Positions 26,499-39,008 of a stretch of 64,000 nt of DNA are shown in pieces. The notes beneath the pieces were generated by a model. The model saw only the letters and a list, made by a program, of their open reading frames with translations. It searched no databases and had not been told where the DNA came from. The stretch is from positions 62,001-126,000 of the forward strand of contig NZ_AP022564.1 in the NCBI RefSeq assembly GCF_010727125.1. The letters are read 5' to 3'. Both the position numbers and the translations under genes were made by a program. The DNA comes from Mycolicibacter terrae (GTDB taxonomy: Bacteria > Actinomycetota > Actinomycetes > Mycobacteriales > Mycobacteriaceae). Numbering within the stretch: position 1 is the first letter of the stretch; every line of letters begins with the position of its first letter.

Positions 26499-27721
26499 GA
26501 CAGACCCAGTTTCCGCTGCAGCTGCAGAAACGCGGTGTAGTTGGCGACGACCTCGACCGGGCCGGGCGGGCAGGACGCGATGGCCGCACAGGTGTCATGC
26601 ACCAGGGTGTGCTGCACCCCCGCGTAGCCGAGTCGCACCGCCAGGTCGGTGCCGCGCTCACCGGCGGCCACCACCGGAACGCCTTCGAAGTGCTCGAAGC
26701 GCACGTCCCACAGCCAGGACAGGTCCTCGCCGTCGGGGACTTGGCCGTTGACGGCGATCACCACCCCGGCGGCGTGGTGGTCGACCATCGACAGCGCCTC
26801 CTGCCAGCCGGCCGGGTTCTTGGCCAACAGCATCCGCACCGTGTGTTGGCCGACCTGCACGCTGCGGTAGCGCCCGGCCACCTCGTCGACGGCGCACACG
26901 GCGGCCACCGCCTCGGCGGGGTCGGCGCCCAACGCGACGGCGGCGGCGACGGCCTGGGCGGCGTTGCCGCGGTTGACCTTTCCGGGCAGCGCGAGCCGCA
27001 TCGGCAGCACCAGACCGTCGGGCCCGTACAGCGATTCGTCGTCGTACCACCACTGCGGGGTGGGCCGGTGGAAGTCGCATCCGGTGGAGCCCCAGTGCCC
27101 GTCACGGCGGTCGATGACTTCGCCGCTGCGCGGGCAGCTGACCGAGTCACCGGCCCAGCCGCCGCCCGCGGCGACCCACACCACGTTGGGGGAGTCGTAG
27201 GCGGCCGAGGTCATCAGCACGTCGTCACAGTTGGCCACGACCACCGTCTGCGGATGCCGGGCCAACCCGGTGCGCAGTGCGCGTTCCACGGCGTTGATCT
27301 CACCAACCCGGTCCAGCTGGTCGCGGGACAGGTTGAGCAGGACGACCACGGCCGGCGAGACCGCGTCGGCCACGTGCGGCACATGCATCTCGTCGACCTC
27401 GAGGGCCGCCAGCTGCGCGGTGCGGTCGGCGGCCAGCGCCGCCACCAGCCCGGCGTCCATGTTGGCGCCTTCGGCGTTGGTGGCCACCGGCCCCAGGTCA
27501 CGCAGCGCCGCCGCGATCATGCGGGTGGTGGTCGACTTGCCGTTGGTGCCGGTGACGATGACGCTGCGCCGCCGGGAGCCCAGCTGGCCCAGGATCGAGC
27601 GGTCCAGCGTCATCGCGACCAGGCCGCCGATCATCGCACCGGCGCCGCGGCCGGTGACCCGCGACGCCCATCGCGCGCTCGCTCCGGCGGCCAGCGCGAG
27701 GCGTCCACGGGCGGTGATCAT
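26495..27721 (-). CDS. murT: Lipid II isoglutaminyl synthase, MurT subunit
   Basis: 408 residues with Mur-ligase fold: P-loop VTGTNGKSTTTRM (56-68), EVDEMHVPHVADAVSP, LNLSRDQLDRVGEI, and the C-terminal DUF1727 domain (LLAKNPAGWQEALSMVD, WLWDVRFEHFEGV). It activates the D-Glu carboxyl of lipid II with ATP so that GatD-derived ammonia can amidate it. The small insert at about 190-222 (SCPRSGEVID, then STGCDF) is where other MurTs have a four-Cys zinc ribbon; here only one Cys of each pair is left. Confidence 0.93.
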   Translation of the reverse strand: MITARGRLALAAGASARWASRVTGRGAGAMIGGLVAMTLDRSILGQLGSRRRSVIVTGTNGKSTTTRMIAAALRDLGPVATNAEGANMDAGLVAALAADRTAQLAALEVDEMHVPHVADAVSPAVVVLLNLSRDQLDRVGEINAVERALRTGLARHPQTVVVANCDDVLMTSAAYDSPNVVWVAAGGGWAGDSVSCPRSGEVIDRRDGHWGSTGCDFHRPTPQWWYDDESLYGPDGLVLPMRLALPGKVNRGNAAQAVAAAVALGADPAEAVAAVCAVDEVAGRYRSVQVGQHTVRMLLAKNPAGWQEALSMVDHHAAGVVIAVNGQVPDGEDLSWLWDVRFEHFEGVPVVAAGERGTDLAVRLGYAGVQHTLVHDTCAAIASCPPGPVEVVANYTAFLQLQRKLGLS

Positions 27722-27794
27722 GGCGTGAGTTTAAGTGGGCGACACGGCTGCGCGGCGACCCGCGTTCGTCGGGGGCGCGTGCCATCCTCATCGC

Positions 27795-28784
27795 ATGAGT
27801 GCGCTGTGGGGGCGCCCGGCCCGCGAACCCGGCGACGGCTGGGTCGTCGTCGACGTCGAGACGTCGGGATTCCGGCCCGGGCAGGCTCGCGTGCTCAGCC
27901 TCGCCGCACTGGCACTCGATGCCGACGGGCGCGTCGAGCAGTCGGTGTCACACCTGGTCAACCCGGGCACCGACCCGGGCCCCACCCACGTGCACGGGCT
28001 GACCGCCGAGATGCTGGCGGGCCAGCCGCAGTTCGCCGACGTCGTCGACGAGGTCGTCGCGCTGCTGGCCGGGCGCACCCTGGTGGCGCATAACGTGGCG
28101 TTCGATTACACGTTCCTGGCCGCGGAGGCCGAGATGGCCGGCGCCGAACTTCCCGTCGACTCGGTGATGTGCACGCTGGAGTTGACCAGGCGGCTGGACC
28201 TCGGCCTAGCGAACCTGCGATTGCAGACCCTGGCGGCGCACTGGGGCGTCGTCCAGACCAGGGCTCATGACGCGCTCGACGACGCGCGCGTGCTGGCCGG
28301 GGTGCTGCAGCCGGCACTGGAGCGGGCCCGCGAACGCGACGTGTGGCTGCCGGTGCGGCCGGTTACCCGCCGACGGTGGCCCAACGGCCGGATCACCCAC
28401 GAGGAACTGCGGCCGCTGAAGGCGCTGGCATCGCGGATGCCATGCGCCTACCTCAACCCGGGCCGCTACGTGCGGGGCCGCCCGCTGGTGCAGGGCATGC
28501 GGGTTGCGCTGTCCGCCGAATGCACCCGTACCCACGAGGAACTCGTCGAACGCATCCTGCACGCCGGGCTGGCTTACAGCGACGTCGTCGACACCACCAC
28601 CTCGCTGGTGATCTGCAACGACGAACGACCGGAGCAGGGCAAGGGCTTCCAGGCGCGGGAACTGGGCGTGCCGACCGTCTCCGACGAGCAGTTCATGGCC
28701 TGCGTCGATCGGGTGGTCGACGGCACCGACATAGAGCAGTTCGTCGACGCCGGGGCGGCCGGCGAGCAGATCTCGCTGTTCTGA
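27795..28784 (+). CDS. DEDDh exonuclease with BRCT-like domain (DnaQ-like, Rv3711c type)
   Basis: 329 residues, the same length as M. tuberculosis Rv3711c as I recall it. The 3'-5' exonuclease domain has VVVDVETSG (D20, E22), [10 protein letters not shown] and [11 protein letters not shown] (His-Asp of DEDDh). After a linker, about 230-315 form a BRCT-like domain ([51 protein letters not shown]). The last five residues QISLF fit the beta-clamp-binding pentapeptide QL[S/D]LF. Start ATG 27795 (MSALWGRPA); an upstream in-frame start is unsupported. In mycobacteria proofreading is done by the DnaE1 PHP domain, so this enzyme probably has a repair role. Confidence 0.88.
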   Translation: MSALWGRPAREPGDGWVVVDVETSGFRPGQARVLSLAALALDADGRVEQSVSHLVNPGTDPGPTHVHGLTAEMLAGQPQFADVVDEVVALLAGRTLVAHNVAFDYTFLAAEAEMAGAELPVDSVMCTLELTRRLDLGLANLRLQTLAAHWGVVQTRAHDALDDARVLAGVLQPALERARERDVWLPVRPVTRRRWPNGRITHEELRPLKALASRMPCAYLNPGRYVRGRPLVQGMRVALSAECTRTHEELVERILHAGLAYSDVVDTTTSLVICNDERPEQGKGFQARELGVPTVSDEQFMACVDRVVDGTDIEQFVDAGAAGEQISLF

Positions 28785-28962
28785 CGGCGCGCACCCCGCG
28801 GGAAGGGGCATGGCATCTGCCCGGCTATCAGCGACAGAGGCCGTTGTGTCAGGCAATTTGCCGGCGCTCGGTCGGAAACCACCCCGGTTGTCGCTCAGAG
28901 GCGGGCATCAACCACAGGCCGATCTCTCGGTTACCGGTGGGGCCGATGTTGTTTCGCGGAGC

Positions 28963-30831
<1,869 letters not shown>

Positions 30832-30832
30832 T

Positions 30833-30884
30833 CAGACCGGCGCATCGCGAACACCCGCGACGGGAAGCCGGTCTGGATCAGACC
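30833..30884 (-). promoter_or_regulatory. Leucine attenuator: mutually exclusive hairpins in the leuA leader
   Basis: Read on the minus strand, GGTCTG (30884-30879), which overlaps the leader-peptide stop, can pair with CAGACC (30875-30870). The same CAGACC is the start of CAGACCGGC (30875-30867), which pairs perfectly with GCCGGTCTG (30841-30833). Only one of the two stems can form. The geometry fits ribosome-mediated attenuation: stalling at the Leu codons frees the first stem, completion of the peptide masks it and allows the second. No U tract follows, so termination might be Rho-dependent. Confidence 0.6.
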
Positions 30885-30910
30885 CCGCCGCGGCGTCCGA
30901 GAAGGAGCAC
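30878..30910 (-). CDS. Leu-rich leader peptide of leuA
   Basis: GTG CTC CTT CTC GGA CGC then CGC GGC GGG GTC TGA encodes [10 protein letters not shown], with three consecutive leucine codons (CTC CTT CTC). A GTG three codons earlier (30919, giving MQRVLLLG) is an alternative start. Its stop lies inside the first attenuator stem. Leucine leader peptides before leuA have been predicted in actinobacteria; this one is inferred from codon content and hairpin position only, and its ribosome binding site is weak. Confidence 0.55.
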   Translation of the reverse strand: MLLLGRRGGV

Positions 30911-31035
30911 CCGCTGCACATCGTGCAGTTTACGCGCTCAGACGGCTCCCGCAGAAAACGGCCCCGGGCGCAGCGTCGGCGCCGCGACCGGCTTCCCCTA
31001 TCCTGGGACAAGCCCACCCAAGGAAGGGACGAAAA

Positions 31036-33362
<2,327 letters not shown>

Positions 33363-33380
33363 CCCCCCGAGGCGCCGAAC

Positions 33381-34541
33381 GTGCACCGGTTGCGAAAAGC
33401 CGCGCGGAATTTCGCAGTGTTTGCACGCTCGGCGGGGGCGGTCGCGCTGCTGGTCTGCCCGCCCGCATACGCCGAACCGCCCGCTCCGATCCCGCTGCCG
33501 GTGCTCTGGCCGCTGGCCGAAGGCCAGGTGGTCCGTATCGGGCCGAGCGCCGGAACCGGCACGCCCACCGGTGATTACGGTATCGGCGCGACGGATCTGT
33601 GCGAGTTCATGGAGTTCCCCAGTGCGGTGCTGCAGATCTGCGGGGACAGCTTCGCCGGCCAGGGCGTCGGGTTCGGCGGCTGGTATTCACCGATAGCGCT
33701 GCGCCTGGACCCGGACTCGGTGGACGACTCCGCCGGGGTGCGCTACACCGGGGTGATCGGGGTGGACAGGCCGCTGCTGGCCGACCCGTCGCCGGCGGGC
33801 ACTACGCAGCTGCCGGCCGGGATCGTCTCGATCAACCGGACCAACTACCTGATGGTGACCACCGCCAAGATGCTGGTACCTCAGACCTCACGTCTGGTGA
33901 AAGCCGATCCGGCGCAACCGGGTTGGCAGACGGTACCGGGTTCGGTGCGACCGGCCTCCTACCAGGATTTCGGCCAGTCCCAGATCAGCGGCTACTACGA
34001 TCCGATCCCGACTCCCGACTCGCTCACCGGTTGGGTGTACGTCGTCGCCAACAACTTCGACCGCAGCGCGTCGGTGACGCTGTACCGGGTCACCCCGGAG
34101 GCGTTCACCGACCGGTCGGCCTGGCAGGGCTGGGCCGCCGGAGCGGGCTGGGGTCATAAGCCCACGCCGCTGTGGAACGACCAGATCGGCGAACTGAGCC
34201 TGCGTCAGATCGACGGCAGGCCGGTGCTGTCCTACTTCAACGGCACCACCGGAAACATGGAGGTCCGGGTGGCCTACGAGCCGACCGGGCTGGGGACCGC
34301 CCCGGTGACCACGGTGGTGCAACACACCGAGTGGCCGGATCCGCCGGTGCCCGTTGAGACCCTGCCCTCGCCGTTCGACAACCGGCTGGCCCAGCCCTAC
34401 GGCGGCTACATCTCGCCGGGGTCGACCCTGGACGAGCTGCGGGTGTTCATCAGCCAGTGGAACACCGAGCCCCGACATCGGGCTCCCTACCGGGTGATCC
34501 AGTTCGCGGTCAACCCGTTCAAACCGTGGTCGGTCAGCTGA
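33381..34541 (+). CDS. Secreted DUF4185 protein (Rv3707c type)
   Basis: 386 residues. A signal peptide (AVFARSAGAVALLVCPPAYA) leads into a DUF4185 domain, predicted to form a beta-propeller like those of glycosidases or lectins: GATDLCEFMEFPSAVLQICG, DSFAGQGVGFGGWYSPIALR, WQGWAAGAGWG, YGGYISPGSTLDELRVFISQW. Starts at GTG 33381, 18 bases after asd, and may be in the same transcript. Function unknown. The last 8 bases overlap the convergent repeat-protein gene. Confidence 0.82.
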   Translation: MHRLRKAARNFAVFARSAGAVALLVCPPAYAEPPAPIPLPVLWPLAEGQVVRIGPSAGTGTPTGDYGIGATDLCEFMEFPSAVLQICGDSFAGQGVGFGGWYSPIALRLDPDSVDDSAGVRYTGVIGVDRPLLADPSPAGTTQLPAGIVSINRTNYLMVTTAKMLVPQTSRLVKADPAQPGWQTVPGSVRPASYQDFGQSQISGYYDPIPTPDSLTGWVYVVANNFDRSASVTLYRVTPEAFTDRSAWQGWAAGAGWGHKPTPLWNDQIGELSLRQIDGRPVLSYFNGTTGNMEVRVAYEPTGLGTAPVTTVVQHTEWPDPPVPVETLPSPFDNRLAQPYGGYISPGSTLDELRVFISQWNTEPRHRAPYRVIQFAVNPFKPWSVS

Positions 34542-35298
34542 ACAGGCCCCACAGGTCCGTCCAGAAGTCGCCGCCCGACCCGGCGTCGCCGAGCAGATTG
34601 AAGTCCGCGTCGGCCGGGTTGAACGGGTTGCCGTCCGGTGCGTAGTCCTGGATGTTGTCGCCGAGGGCGCTCGCGACGTTGTTGCTGCTCCCGTCCCAGC
34701 CGGCGTAGGCGATGGCGTGCAAGCCCTCAGCGGTGGCGGTGTTGAAGTGGCTGTCGTAGACACCGGGCACCACAGAGGCGCCCGCGCTCGCGACGGCATA
34801 GTCGCCGGTGGCGGTCGCCACGTTGCCGTTGCCCCAGGCCGCCGAAGCGCTGGCGTGGTCCCCCAGCGCGGACGCGTAGTTGAACGACCCGGTATCGCCG
34901 ACCACGGCGTTGCTGTGGTCGCCCTGGGCGGAGGCGTAGTTGAAGAAGCCGCTCATGGCGTTGGCGTTGGCGAACTCGCCGTAGGCGAACGCGATGTTGC
35001 CGAAGCTCGAACTCGCTGACGCATTGCCCAAGGAGAGCAGATCGATGCCGCTGATCGAGATGGCCAAGTTGCCGAAGCCGTCGGGGAGGGTCGGCGCTGT
35101 CGCGGCCGCCGTACCCACCGTGGCGACGGCGTCGCCGACGTCTGCCGCGGCCAGTGCGCCGGCAACGCCCAACGCGCCGGCGCCGCCGTCAGCCGAGAGT
35201 GTTCCGGCGCCGGCGACGGGTGTGGCTGCCAACGCGGCCCCGACCCCCAGTCCCAGCGCCAGCATGCCGAGACTGCTGACCCGCTTCACATTCCCCAT
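34534..35298 (-). CDS. Secreted Ala/Gly/Asn-rich repeat protein (YadA-head-like repeats)
   Basis: 254 residues with a signal peptide (SLGMLALGLGVGAALAATPVAG). From about 100 to 220 the sequence repeats a pattern of alternating small residues broken by Gly-Asp: IAFAYGEFANANAMSG, YASAQGDHSNAVVG, YASALGDHASASAAWG, VATATGDYAVASAG, TATAEGLHAIAYAG, VASALGD. This looks like the left-handed beta-roll of YadA-type heads, but no coiled-coil or membrane anchor follows. The end is acidic and aromatic (GGDFWTDLWGLFS). No PE domain is present. Function unknown; probably a surface or secreted protein. Confidence 0.78.
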   Translation of the reverse strand: MGNVKRVSSLGMLALGLGVGAALAATPVAGAGTLSADGGAGALGVAGALAAADVGDAVATVGTAAATAPTLPDGFGNLAISISGIDLLSLGNASASSSFGNIAFAYGEFANANAMSGFFNYASAQGDHSNAVVGDTGSFNYASALGDHASASAAWGNGNVATATGDYAVASAGASVVPGVYDSHFNTATAEGLHAIAYAGWDGSSNNVASALGDNIQDYAPDGNPFNPADADFNLLGDAGSGGDFWTDLWGLFS

Positions 35299-35515
35299 GT
35301 TCGTGCCTTCCCCTACCTTCCAGCCGACCTGGCTGGCGTAGTCCTGACGGTAGGAGCGAAACGCACGGCTTCGATACAGGGTTTTCCCTGGACTTTCTGA
35401 AGTGCTTTACAGGGTCGAACGCGAAGTAGCCGCGGCAGAGGCCGCCCACCGGCTCATAGCTGACGCATAGCCGGCACCTAGCGGCGCCGAGTGTTGCCCA
35501 CGCAGCATGTCAACC

Positions 35516-35869
35516 ATGAGCGAAACACCTGAAACCACCAACCCCCCGGCGCCGCCGGGTCCGGTAGAGCCCAAGCCGTACTGGGTCTACCGGCTCGCCG
35601 CCTGGGTCGCCATCGTCGCCGGAGTCGTCTTCATCGTCTCGTCGATCTTCTTCGCCGGCGTCTGGGCCAGTCATGGCGGCCCGCGCGGGCACCACTGCCA
35701 CCACGGTCCCCACCACGGGGCGATGCACAAGGGGTTCCACCAGGGCTTCCACCATGGTCCCCAGCGCGGTCCCGGCCCGATGGCTCCCCCGTCGAGCCCG
35801 GAAGGCCCGGGGCCCGGCGAGGTTCCGCCGTCGGTCACCCACGCCCCGGCGCCCACCCCCGGCCGGTAA
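35516..35869 (+). CDS. Single-pass membrane protein with His/Gly/Pro-rich tail (copy 1)
   Basis: 117 residues: a Pro-rich cytoplasmic start, one membrane helix (LAAWVAIVAGVVFIVSSIFFAGVW, about 28-51), then an external tail with dense histidines (GHHCHHGPHHGAMHKGFHQ, then GFHHGPQRG) and a Pro/Gly end. ATG 35516 (MSETPETTNPP) is chosen because it aligns with the start of the neighbouring paralogue; ATG 35507 is 3 codons upstream. The His, Met and Cys suggest metal binding outside the membrane. Same family as the M. tuberculosis Pro-rich protein Rv3706c, here duplicated. The 217 bases before it (35299-35515) show nothing recognisable. Confidence 0.75.
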   Translation: MSETPETTNPPAPPGPVEPKPYWVYRLAAWVAIVAGVVFIVSSIFFAGVWASHGGPRGHHCHHGPHHGAMHKGFHQGFHHGPQRGPGPMAPPSSPEGPGPGEVPPSVTHAPAPTPGR

Positions 35870-35890
35870 CCGGCCCGGCCACGAACACCC

Positions 35891-35920
35891 AGCCGCCGCC
35901 CCTCCCGAAGGGCGGCGGCT
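35891..35920 (+). terminator. Terminator-like hairpin between the two His-rich genes
   Basis: AGCCGCCGCCC (35891-35901) and GGGCGGCGGCT (35910-35920) pair perfectly around an 8-base loop. No T tract follows. It lies 22 bases after the stop of copy 1 and 30 bases before copy 2. Confidence 0.6.
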
Positions 35921-35949
35921 GGCGTCGTCCTCAGGCATGATTGGGCGAT

Positions 35950-36297
35950 ATGACCGAGACACCAGCAACCCCGCCGCCGCCACCAGCGCCACCGCCGGCC
36001 AAGCCGAACCGGCTCTACCAGGTCGCAGCCTGGGTGGTGATCATCGCCGGGACGGTCTTCGTCGCCGCGGTGGTCTTCTGCACAGGCGCCTACCTCAGTG
36101 ATAACGGCTGGCACGGGCACCGTCACGGGCCGTGCATGATGCATCATCACGGTCCGCCGATGGGTCCCGGCTTCGGGCCCGCCGGTCCGGGCAATGAGCC
36201 GGGTTGGCCCGGCTTCCGTCCTGCCGGCCCCGGCAACGGCCCGGGTGGCCCGGGCGGCCCGCCGCCCCCGCCGCCGTCGGCCCCGCCGCACCGTTAG
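35950..36297 (+). CDS. Single-pass membrane protein with His/Met/Pro-rich tail (copy 2, Rv3706c type)
   Basis: 115 residues, paralogue of the gene just upstream: MTETPATPPPP start, membrane helix (VAAWVVIIAGTVFVAAVVFCTGAYL, about 25-49), external HGHRHGPCMMHHHGPPMGPG, then a Gly/Pro/Asn-rich tail ending PPPPPPSAPPHR. His, Cys and Met-Met in the tail could bind copper or another metal. ATG 35950 (in-frame TTG 35941 possible). Catalase begins 86 bases downstream after a terminator-like hairpin. Confidence 0.75.
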   Translation: MTETPATPPPPPAPPPAKPNRLYQVAAWVVIIAGTVFVAAVVFCTGAYLSDNGWHGHRHGPCMMHHHGPPMGPGFGPAGPGNEPGWPGFRPAGPGNGPGGPGGPPPPPPSAPPHR

Positions 36298-36316
36298 TCG
36301 GCCCGAGAACGCGAAT

Positions 36317-36345
36317 GCCCCCGGATCCCAAGGGGATTCGGGGGC
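36317..36345 (+). terminator. Terminator-like hairpin before the catalase gene
   Basis: GCCCCCG (36317-36323) pairs with CGGGGGC (36339-36345); the inner GATCC/GGATT can extend the stem imperfectly. GATTT follows. It probably ends transcription of the His-rich genes. Confidence 0.55.
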
Positions 36346-36383
36346 GATTTCCGGTTGCGCCCACCTGAAACGGAGACACACCG

Positions 36384-37832
36384 ATGACCGAGCACTACAC
36401 CACCACGGAGGCCGGTGCGCCGGCGCCGAGTGACAGCGACGCGCTGACGGTCGGCCCGGACGGCCCCATCCTGTTGCAGGACCACTACCTGCTCGAGCAG
36501 ATGGCGATGTTCAACCGGGAGCGCACCCCGGAACGCCAGCCGCACGCCAAGGGCGGCGGGGCATTCGGACACCTCGAGGTGACGGCGGACGTCAGCGCCT
36601 ATACCAGGGCGGCGGTGTTCGCGCAGGGCGCCGAAACCGAGATGCTGGCTCGGTTCTCCACCGTCGCCGGCGAACGCGGCAGCCCTGACACCTGGCGTGA
36701 CGTGCGAGGCTTCGCGCTGAAGTTCTACACCACCGAGGGCAACTTCGACATCGTCGGCAACAACACCCCGGTGTTCTTCTTCCGGGACCCGATGAAGTTC
36801 CAGCATTTCATCCGCTCCCAAAAGCGCCTGGTGGCAAGCAATTTGCGTGACCACAACATGCAGTGGGACTTCTGGTCGCTCACTCCGGAGTCGGCGCACC
36901 AGGTGACCTACCTGATGGGCGACCGCGGACTGCCGAGATCCTGGCGGCACATGAACGGCTACGGCAGCCACACCTACAGCTGGATCAATGCCGCCGGCGA
37001 GATCTTCTGGGTCAAGTACCACTTCATCAGCGACCAGGGCGTGGAGCACCTCACCCAGGATGAGGGAGACCGGCTCGCAGGAGCCGACGGGGACTATCAC
37101 CAGCGCGATCTGTACGACGCGATCCAACGCGGCGAGTACCCCAGCTGGACGGTGAAGGTGCAGATCATGCCGTTCGAGGAGGCCAAGACCTACCGGCTCA
37201 ACCCGTTCGATCTGACCAAGGTGTGGCCGCACGGCGACTACCCGCTGATCGACGTCGGACGCTTCAGGCTGGACCGCAACGTCACCGACTACCACGCGGA
37301 GATCGAGCAGGCGGCTTTCGAGCCCAGCAACACCGTGCCCGGCACCGGGCTGAGCCCCGACAAGATGCTGCTGGCCCGCGGCTTCTCCTACGCCGACGCC
37401 CACCGCGCCCGGATCGGAACCAACTACAACCAGTTGCCGGTCAACGCGCCGAAGACGGACGTACACGCCTACTCCAAAGACGGTGCCATGCGGTTCCGCA
37501 AGGCGAGCGACCCGGTGTACGCGCCGAACTCGGTCGGCGGGCCGGTGGCCGACCCGGCCCGCGCCGCCGAGGTGCGCTGGCGTGCCGACGGCGACATGGT
37601 GCGCGCGGCGTACACGCTGCGTGACGACGACGACGACTTCGGCCAGGCCGGCACCCTGGTTCGTCACGTCTTCGACGACGAACAGCGGAAACGGCTGGCC
37701 GCCAACATCATTGGGCACGTTTCCGATGGTGTGCGCGAGCCGGTGCTGTCGCGGGTGTTCGAGTACTGGCACAACGTCGATGAGGATCTGGGGCGCGCCG
37801 TGGAAGCCGGGGTGCGGGCCAACCTTGCCTGA
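36384..37832 (+). CDS. Monofunctional heme catalase (small-subunit, clade 3)
   Basis: 482 residues. Decomposes hydrogen peroxide. Catalytic H54 is in [20 protein letters not shown], the conserved Asn in [20 protein letters not shown], and the heme-iron ligand Y336 in [14 protein letters not shown]. The usual 'RVVHAKG' and 'YADTHRYRLG' are altered (QP before the His; AHRARIG after the Tyr) but key residues are kept. M. tuberculosis has only the bifunctional KatG, so this is an accessory gene. Directly followed by ohr, which suggests a peroxide-defence pair. Confidence 0.93.
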   Translation: MTEHYTTTEAGAPAPSDSDALTVGPDGPILLQDHYLLEQMAMFNRERTPERQPHAKGGGAFGHLEVTADVSAYTRAAVFAQGAETEMLARFSTVAGERGSPDTWRDVRGFALKFYTTEGNFDIVGNNTPVFFFRDPMKFQHFIRSQKRLVASNLRDHNMQWDFWSLTPESAHQVTYLMGDRGLPRSWRHMNGYGSHTYSWINAAGEIFWVKYHFISDQGVEHLTQDEGDRLAGADGDYHQRDLYDAIQRGEYPSWTVKVQIMPFEEAKTYRLNPFDLTKVWPHGDYPLIDVGRFRLDRNVTDYHAEIEQAAFEPSNTVPGTGLSPDKMLLARGFSYADAHRARIGTNYNQLPVNAPKTDVHAYSKDGAMRFRKASDPVYAPNSVGGPVADPARAAEVRWRADGDMVRAAYTLRDDDDDFGQAGTLVRHVFDDEQRKRLAANIIGHVSDGVREPVLSRVFEYWHNVDEDLGRAVEAGVRANLA

Positions 37833-37864
37833 CAGTGGGGCCGCCGGCCTGGCATGATCGAGCC

Positions 37865-38296
37865 ATGAGCATCAAAGTCGTTTTCGCCACCGAGTCGACC
37901 GCGACCGGCGGTGGTCGAGACGGCCACGTCCACTCCGCGACCGGCCGCATCGACCTGGACACCCGGCCACCGCGCGAGCTGGGCGGCGACGGTGAGGGCA
38001 CCAACCCCGAGGAACTGTTCTCCGCGGGTTACGCGGCATGTTTCCTGGGCGCGTTGCGGCTGGTGGCGCGCCGGTCGGCCGTCGCGCTGGACGACGCCAC
38101 CAACGTCACCGTCCAGGTCGCCCTGGGCAAGGACCTCGCCACCGAGGAGTTCGGCCTGACCGGCACCATCACCGGGAACCTGCCCGGGCTGTCGCAGGCC
38201 ATCGCCGACGACCTGATGGCGCAGGCCCACGAGGTGTGCCCGTACTCGCGGGCCACCCGCGGCAACGCCGGCTTCACCGTTTCGGCGAAGGTCTAG
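37865..38296 (+). CDS. ohr: Organic hydroperoxide reductase (OsmC/Ohr)
   Basis: 143 residues. Reduces organic and lipid hydroperoxides with two redox cysteines: C59 (AGYAACFLGALRL, peroxidatic) and C125 (HEVCPYSRATRGNAGF). GGGRDGHVHSATGRIDLDT is the Ohr N-terminal signature. Start ATG 37865 (MSIKVVFATES); it follows catalase by 32 bases and ends 1 base before the next gene, so all three may be co-transcribed. No OhrR regulator is adjacent. Confidence 0.92.
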   Translation: MSIKVVFATESTATGGGRDGHVHSATGRIDLDTRPPRELGGDGEGTNPEELFSAGYAACFLGALRLVARRSAVALDDATNVTVQVALGKDLATEEFGLTGTITGNLPGLSQAIADDLMAQAHEVCPYSRATRGNAGFTVSAKV

Positions 38297-38297
38297 C

Positions 38298-38942
38298 GTG
38301 CGGGGCGCCGCGACACTGGTGGTGGCGGGCCTGGGTCTGGCGCTCGCGGGCGCCCCGGCCGTCGCGGCACGGCCCTCCGATCCGGGCGTGGTGTCCTACG
38401 CGGTGCTGCCGAAAGGATCGGTCGGCAACATCGTCGGCGCCCCGATGGGGTGGGAAGCGGTGTCCGGCCAGCCGTTCCAGGCGTTCTGGGTCGACGACCC
38501 GGCCTGCAACAACTGGGCCGATATCGGCCTGCCCGAGGTTTACAACGACCCCGACCTGGCCTCCTACAACGGTGCGGTCACCCAGACCTCGGCCACCGAC
38601 CAGGGCCACTTCGTCAAACAGGCGGTCGGGGTGTTCGCCACCGAGGCCGCCGCCGAACGGGCGTTCCGCCGCGTCACAGACCGCACCGCCGGGTGCTCGG
38701 GGCGCACCACCGCGATGCACCTCGACACCGGCGCCACCCAGGTGTGGGCGTTCGACGGCGGCCCGGCCGGGGTGGCCGACGCCGCCTGGACCAAGCAGGA
38801 GGCCGACACCGACCGGCGCTGTTTCAACCAGACCCGGCTGCGGTCCAACGTGCTGTTACAGGCCAAGGTCTGCCAGTCCGGCAACGCGGGCCCGGCGGTA
38901 AACGTGCTGGCTGGGGCGATGCAGAACACCCTGGGCCAGTAA
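38298..38942 (+). CDS. Secreted PknH-sensor-like protein (Rv3705c type)
   Basis: 214 residues, the length I recall for Rv3705c. After a signal peptide (GAATLVVAGLGLALAGAPAVA) comes one domain like the extracellular sensor of kinase PknH: four cysteines in DPACNNW, AGCSGR, RRCFNQ and KVCQSG that would form two disulfides, with QAVGVFATEAAAERAFRR between. The ligand is unknown. GTG 38298 overlaps nothing but begins 1 base after ohr. It precedes egtA by 66 bases. Confidence 0.8.
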   Translation: MRGAATLVVAGLGLALAGAPAVAARPSDPGVVSYAVLPKGSVGNIVGAPMGWEAVSGQPFQAFWVDDPACNNWADIGLPEVYNDPDLASYNGAVTQTSATDQGHFVKQAVGVFATEAAAERAFRRVTDRTAGCSGRTTAMHLDTGATQVWAFDGGPAGVADAAWTKQEADTDRRCFNQTRLRSNVLLQAKVCQSGNAGPAVNVLAGAMQNTLGQ

Positions 38943-39008
38943 ACGGCGGGCATCTTGTCGGGCGACTCCGGTAGCGTCGGGGAGATCGACAGGCGGAGGG
39001 GCTGATAT

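Noticed and set aside
30832..30921. Alternative leader peptide from ATG 30921 ([13 protein letters not shown])
   Set aside because: Contains only one Leu codon and does not end near the hairpins; the other frame with three adjacent Leu codons fits attenuation.
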